A stretch of 34,510 nt of DNA from Seminavis robusta. Lineage: Eukaryota > Bacillariophyta > Bacillariophyceae > Naviculales > Naviculaceae. The translations under genes and the position numbers were made by a program. Of this stretch, positions 29,869 through 34,510 are shown piece after piece. The stretch covers positions 1 to 34,510 of the forward strand of contig CAICTM010001193.1 of the NCBI GenBank assembly GCA_903772945.1. Direction: 5' to 3'. Numbering within the stretch: the first letter of the stretch is position 1; each line of letters opens with the position of its first letter. The notes under the pieces are model-generated. The model searched no databases. It was not told where the DNA came from and saw nothing but the letters and a program-made list of their open reading frames with translations.

Positions 29869-30272
29869 TGCTTTTCAAAAACCAAGTGGAGGCAGCTCCT
29901 ATTGCAGTATCCAAGCGTGAGCCAAGAATAGCAGCACCACTGGTCTTTCTATCCAGATAATGGCAGCCAGCAGCACGATGTTGTTTCTGTGTCACGGTGT
30001 GTGCCCACACAAATCTCCAGTTGAGCGGGGTTTCCCATGGCCGCTGTCGCAGCCAAACTACTGTACGCTGTACATGTACCAAGAGCCAAGAGTTTTAGAC
30101 AAACAATGATGGGTGCAGCCGTGAATTCCCAAGAATTCTTTGGGGGATGCGTCTGAGATAAACACGGAAAAACTCCGGGATTTGAAATAAGTCAGCGGGA
30201 GCTGCGATACCTCGGCAGAAAGACAGATGGAAGAAGGAGGATCATGTTTGAGATTGCACCCTTCTTTCAAGG
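29869..30272. other. Promoter side of the GFA gene; no gene seen
   Basis: About 400 bp upstream of the GFA start codon. Short minus-strand frames (29813-30082 and 30058-30270) overlap each other and carry no domains. A GTACATGTAC palindrome lies at about 30070-30079. Confidence 0.5.
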
Positions 30273-30314
30273 TAGCCCTGGCGACAACACCCGACTACGT
30301 CGTGTGTTGCCGCC
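30273..30314. repeat. 42-bp hairpin repeat, copy 1
   Basis: Identical over 42 bp to 30362-30403. Within it, GGCGACAACACCCGAC pairs with GTCGTGTGTTGCCGCC around a 3-nt TAC loop, with only two mismatches, so it is a near-perfect hairpin of about 35 nt. Confidence 0.9.
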
Positions 30315-30361
30315 CGGTATCATTCATTCCCTCATTGCAACCTTCTTTTTATTTTAAAAGC

Positions 30362-30403
30362 TAGCCCTGGCGACAACACCCGACTACGTCGTGTGTTGCC
30401 GCC
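30362..30403. repeat. 42-bp hairpin repeat, copy 2
   Basis: Second identical copy, 89 bp downstream of the first. The flanks are also loosely similar (CCTTCTTT before and TCCCT[CT]ATTG after each copy), so an 89-bp tandem duplication that has drifted outside the hairpin is likely. Confidence 0.9.
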
Positions 30404-30607
30404 TGCTTTCCCTTATTGTTACTCTAACCTTTACAGCTCCTGCTGGCTTATTGTGCTGTTGTAATGATTGCACTAACCTTAAAGATTTATTCCTACCCCT
30501 AACTTGTATTGAACCATCAATGTTCAGTTTTGTTGGCTTATGACTATCTCTATCCTTATTCGGCTTTTTTTCAGCGTTGGTCTCCTGTTTCCTCAGTTTG
30601 CTCGCTA

Positions 30608-31070
30608 CTTGGATCCATATGACGAATAGATGCAATCCAGCCATTGTATAGCCAGCTACGGTACCGTAGGCAGAGAGTTACATCGATCCGTGACAGTGGC
30701 AACAGTACCGAACACACTCAGGTTCCGCTTTACTGGCTACACTCCGTTACCGGTACCTTGCATTGGATCTTTATGACGAATACATGCACAACCGAACATT
30801 GTCAATCCAGCCATCGTAGCCAGTTACAGTAGAGTTCATCGATCAGTGACAGTGGCAACAGTACCGAACACACTCACACTCAGGTCGCTGCACTCGGTTA
30901 CCTCGCATTGGATCCCTATGACGAATACATGCACAAAACCGACTATTGTTAATCCAGCCATTGTAGTCGGCTACCGTACAGTTACATCGGCGACAGTGTC
31001 AACAGTACCGAACACACTCAGGTTCCGTTTTGCAAGCTACACTCGGTTGCCGGTATCTTGCATTGCGATA
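30608..31070. repeat. Tandem repeat of about 145-155 bp, roughly three copies
   Basis: The box CAGTACCGAACACACTCA occurs at about 30703, 30858 and 31003. Each box is followed by a GTTACCGGTACCTTGCATTGG-like segment, then TATGACGAATACATGCA (about 30617, 30771, 30917) and CCAGCCATTGTAG (about 30639, 30807, 30955). Unit length is about 155 then 145 bp. Plus-strand open frames at 30644-30832 and 30846-31109 are by-products of the repeat. Confidence 0.85.
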
Positions 31071-31074
31071 ACTT

Positions 31075-31490
31075 TTAGGAGCGAGAGCTCTGGATCCCGT
31101 CAGAGATAGCTCCAACAGCTATGCTGGCATACAGCTCCAGCACCCGCAGCTGGCTTATCTCCAGCCAAAGCAGCAAGAAAGGATCGTCCTTTCTACCATA
31201 GTTAAGAAAATAGTACGAAAGATTGAGACCGATAATACTGATTAAGCTTGTAGCCCCTTGATACCCAGCATTGATACCAATCTGTTGAGGCGGGGCAGAA
31301 GGCAGTAGGAGATAGCAGATAGTACTGTTCCCAGCTGCACTGCCACGATTAGTATAACGAAGGCCCCCCAGCTCCTGGGAGAGAGCTGGCCCAAAGGGCC
31401 AGCAGAGAGCTTTGCTGGCCCTCCTGTCTGACTGAAGGGCCAAGTCCTTGGTTTTTTCCTACTGGAGGTGTTGGAATACTCCTGAGGCAC
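31075..31490 (-). pseudogene. Possible frameshifted relic of a hydrophobic protein gene
   Basis: Two overlapping minus-strand frames are each hydrophobic in one half. One (31242-31490) has WGAFVILIVAVQLGTVLSAI early and then loses character. The other (31075-31443) becomes hydrophobic later (GATSLISIIGLNLSYYFL and WLEISQLRVLELYASIAVGAI). A single frame change near SYCLLP (about 31300) would join them into one multi-helix protein. I recognise no family, and chance hydrophobicity is possible. Confidence 0.25.
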
Positions 31491-32941
31491 GACAGGTCCC
31501 TGAACTGCCTGACTACCGCTGTCCCTGAGAAGGGTTTCAGCGAGCCCAGTCCACTACTTTAGTACTGGCTGAACTACTGAAACTTATTTGATTAACAGTA
31601 GCATAGATTTGCAGGCAGCTCTGTAATAGGGAAGAAGAGACCTCCTTGACGAGAAAAGGATCTCTCGAAATTACACAAAATCATGATATAGTCTACAGTT
31701 TGATTTCATTGGAAGTTGGTAGCTGATTTCAAGCCTACTTTTGAAGTCCTAAGTCAAAAACCTTCTGATCGATTTTTATAGTTCCAGCCACCACCAAAGT
31801 GACAGGAACCTTCTTGTCGACCATCTACCAATACAAATACAAGGCCAACACCATCAACATTGTCATCTAGAAAGGAATACACAAAAAAGCTCATCAACAA
31901 CCGACGCCATTGACGATCGTTGCACGGAAGAGGAGGAAGCAGCCAATTCACTCAGAAAGAGGAGGACTGTCCCGTGAAAGTGCAGTGTTGAGTTCTCGAA
32001 AAAACACGAGACTTATTGATTTGCACCGCTTTGGCAACTGAACAGTCACCGCTGTTTATTACGTGGTACGCGTGTTATCATCTTTTGGACCACGGCGGCG
32101 CTTATTCTTCTACGCTTTGTCAACGATTTGACACGGAACGTTGTACATTTTACTCGAAGAAGGTTATGCGATTTTATCTTGACGGTTGCACAGGCATTAT
32201 GCTCTCCATGCAAAACGCCGTGCGTTTCGAGTGTCACGGAGTTCCGTTCCAAGTTGTTACTTCAGCGATTCTCGGAAGCGCCTGGTGAACAACCCGACGA
32301 TTCTCACGGATGCTCAGCAATGCAGGATCCGCTCCGGTCGCCCATTTTCGAGATAATTTATTACGATGTGCAACTGAGTCAGTACGTGAGAGTCCGTCTT
32401 CGATCGCCGGATTTGATTGAAGTGTTATTGCACCAGTTTCCGTACCGGTTTCACCAGTTTCCGTACCGGTTTCTGCGCTTAACGTTTCCAGGTTCCACGG
32501 TAGCCGAAAGCAGGCTCAGCCTCCGTAAGCTGTATCCGCGTCATATTTTAAAGGTTTTACACCTTCGAGTCATTGAAATCGCGATTTCCTTCCGTACTGA
32601 GCGATCAACCTACCGAGATGGGCGAACTCGGAGCGTCTCGAGGCAACCAAGCGATCGTTTCGAGCGACTGTGAGTGCCACCACTGCAACCGCCATCCATC
32701 AATTGGTCTGCGACTACACAACCTTCAGTATCAGAAGCTTGTGTGGGGAGATTCATTGAGCTGAATTGGCTGGCTCCACAGTGGCAAAATTCCTCGTGCA
32801 ATACACGGCTCTTAGGCCTTAATTCGCGACTCGATTTCACTAGATAGGGTTTGAGTACGAATCATGACCAGAGCTGTCTCTCGTTAATCGTCATTTGAGA
32901 CAGGGTTCTCACTCACCGCGCTAGGTTTCATACTAGGTTTA
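31491..32941. other. Repeat-rich intergenic DNA; no supported gene
   Basis: No coding gene is supported. A 181-codon plus frame (32128-32673) has no domain and contains an exact 21-bp tandem duplication. The inverted pair TGTCTC/GAGACA (about 32876 and 32901) lies near the right end. The region may be old mobile-element sequence associated with the Ty3/gypsy fragment to its right. Confidence 0.45.
32431..32472. repeat. Exact 21-bp tandem duplication
   Basis: Two adjacent identical copies of a 21-bp unit that starts CACCAGTTTCC and includes the palindrome TACCGGT. The copies are in frame with each other, but the surrounding frame is not supported as a gene. Confidence 0.9.
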
Positions 32942-33299
32942 TGTTGAAACATCGCTCTAGATATTTAACCAGCGTGGAGTACTTTCCAGCGGCTACTAGA
33001 TCGAGGCTAGACAAACCTTCCACGCGTTCCGTTTTGGGATCGTGGAGGTACGTAGGATTACTACCAAAAACTACTCTATCACACTCTACTGTCTCCCTCG
33101 GGAGTTCAGATTTACGTTCCTTTGATTGTGGTTTTCTCTCGTTGATTAGTGTTTCATAGCTTTCTAATCTCTCTGATAACGTTCATTCTCTCGAACTCAA
33201 AACAATCGAAAAATCTTTACACTAACTTTTAACGTAGTGCATTTTGTTAGACAAGACACATATCTTTCAGCTCCCATCAACCTATTCCTTCACAACGAA

Positions 33300-34510
33300 G
33301 ATGGCTCAAGGAAATCACGCGTTCCGCAACTGTCGAGAAGCAGTTGCGTGACAAACCATTCTTCCTCTCGTCGACAAGGACGAAGAACACGAGATCGACG
33401 ACAATCATGCCACCACTTGCAAACTTCGCAACCATTTTGCCAAGCGCAATTCAGAAAACTCTGACAATAAGGACAACTCCTCTATCAATTTCAATCACTT
33501 GGATGGAGAATCTCTATCTGAGGATTAAGCCAGAATGATGACTCAACTGAACCATGTTCCGATTTTTCATACCAAAGTGATGAAGATATCTCACTAACTA
33601 GTAAACAAGAATTGTCTGCAACTGATGAACTCTACGGCAATTTAGATATTGCCTAGAGCTGCTCAACTAGACTCTGATGATGTATTTAGGCTGTTAACCT
33701 CGTCCGTGGCAACCACCTCGTTAAACGTCGCAGACAAGAGACCTCAAACCATCGTTTATGTTAGATTTAACAAGCGAGAAAAGGGAAACCAAAAACAGTT
33801 ACACTCCGTTGCTTACTTGGGATACAGGAGCATCGGGAACTTTGATTGCTCAACATCATGCTAAGAAATTACGCATGAAGGATCCTGGGGGCGTCCAAAC
33901 GATGCTGGATACCCCTGCAGGAGAATTCAAAACCAGCACGAAGTTGTAAGGGTGCATTTCTGATTCCTGAATTCCACCGGAAGATAGAATTATCGAGTTG
34001 GACTTACAGTCCTAGGCTGGGGGCGTGTATATGACATGAGCATAGGTCGAGATATTTTCTCTGACTGTTTAGGTTTCCAGTTCGATTTCACTACATGTCA
34101 GTGTGAATGGGACGGCGCATCTATACCTATGAAAGATAGCGACACCATGAAAGAGAACTTATTCATTCCTTATCCTACTGCTGTTGATGGCAGTGCAGAT
34201 CGTCTCAAGAAGATTTTTGATGCGAAATTTGACACAAGCTGACTTAAGGCAGGTCTGACAAAGTCAAGATCAGTTTAACACACCGAAGAGAAGGAACAGC
34301 TTTCACTCCTTACTGACGAGGTACTCTGACCTATTCGAAGGCACTCTAGGAAAGTGGAAGATGGACAACTACGAAGTAAAACTTCTCCATGATGCTAAAC
34401 ACTATCATGCAAGGGCTTACCCTATTCCACTGGTCCATTACCAACACTTTTAAGATGGAGGTTGAACGTCTTTGCGAGGGGAAGTACTCAAGAAGGTTAA
34501 CCGTTCCGAA
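33300..34510 (+). mobile_element. Decayed Ty3/gypsy-type retroelement fragment (gag tail, protease, start of reverse transcriptase)
   Basis: The pieces lie in the expected order on the plus strand but in different frames. About 33390-33530 is an Asn/Asp-rich stretch with NHATTCKLRNHF that may be a gag end. About 33758-33949 holds an aspartic protease with the active-site motif WDTGASGT. About 34036-34242 has MSIGRDIFSDCLGFQFDF, the second half of a gypsy-type protease. From 34313 comes YSDLFEGTLGKW and HARAYPIP, the lead-in to a gypsy reverse transcriptase. There are stops or frame changes near 33947, 34025, 34240 and 34451, and another frame change near 34478. It cannot make a functional polyprotein. 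The window edge cuts it, so the rest of the reverse transcriptase, integrase and right LTR are not visible. Confidence 0.8.

Noticed and set aside
32128..32673. A 181-codon plus-strand frame
   Set aside because: No domain, Arg/Ser/Leu-biased composition, and a 21-bp tandem duplication in the middle; probably old repeat DNA.
1..34510. CRISPR array, bacterial operon or prophage
   Set aside because: Repeats are not regularly spaced with unique spacers, and genes have spliceosomal introns and eukaryotic domains.

Overview
The window looks like nuclear DNA from a stramenopile, most likely a pennate diatom. The reasons are: genes interrupted by very short GT-AG introns (13 resolved here, all 74 to 107 nt); a heat shock factor with a Gln/Ala/Pro-rich tail; a single-pass membrane LRR protein with a Pro/Thr/Ser stalk; a CRAL-TRIO protein; a soluble-adenylyl-cyclase-like protein; and decayed LTR retroelements at both edges. 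The species call is an inference. The intergenic DNA is full of short palindromes built from CTAG, ACCGGT, GGTACC and CGTACG, and of GATTCGATT-type runs.

Layout. 1-718: a probable 3' LTR whose element lies left of the window. 1377-4676 (+): coiled-coil/MORN-repeat protein, three exons. 5171-6463 (-): unrecognised two-helix membrane protein. 8284-9335 (-): CRAL-TRIO (Sec14-like) protein, two exons. 10083-12614 (+): Uup-like ABC-F ATPase, four exons, divergent from the CRAL-TRIO gene across about 750 bp. 12857-15054 (-): LRR membrane protein, four exons. 16069-20411 (-): ADCY10-like protein with two class III cyclase domains and a P-loop ATPase. 22537-24334 (-): heat shock factor, four exons including a 15-nt microexon inside the DNA-binding domain. 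26406-26549 (+): possible 47-aa membrane protein or first exon. 27401-29179 (+): acidic tail-anchored protein with a duplicated motif. 29329-29868 (-): GFA/CENP-V zinc protein with a C-terminal membrane anchor. From about 30270 to the right end the DNA is repeat-rich: twin hairpins, a roughly 150-bp tandem repeat, a hydrophobic gene relic, and a broken Ty3/gypsy fragment cut by the window edge.

The genes form no operon or obvious pathway; this is ordinary eukaryotic gene order. Several concern sensing and regulation: a cyclase, a heat shock factor and an LRR surface protein. Gene models were built by hand from reading frames and splice signals. Where the longest open frame began at GTG or TTG, the first in-frame ATG was used. 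The most unusual points are the HSF microexon with three in-frame splice outcomes, the altered bicarbonate- and base-recognition residues in the cyclase, and the conserved duplicated motif in the 27401 gene.
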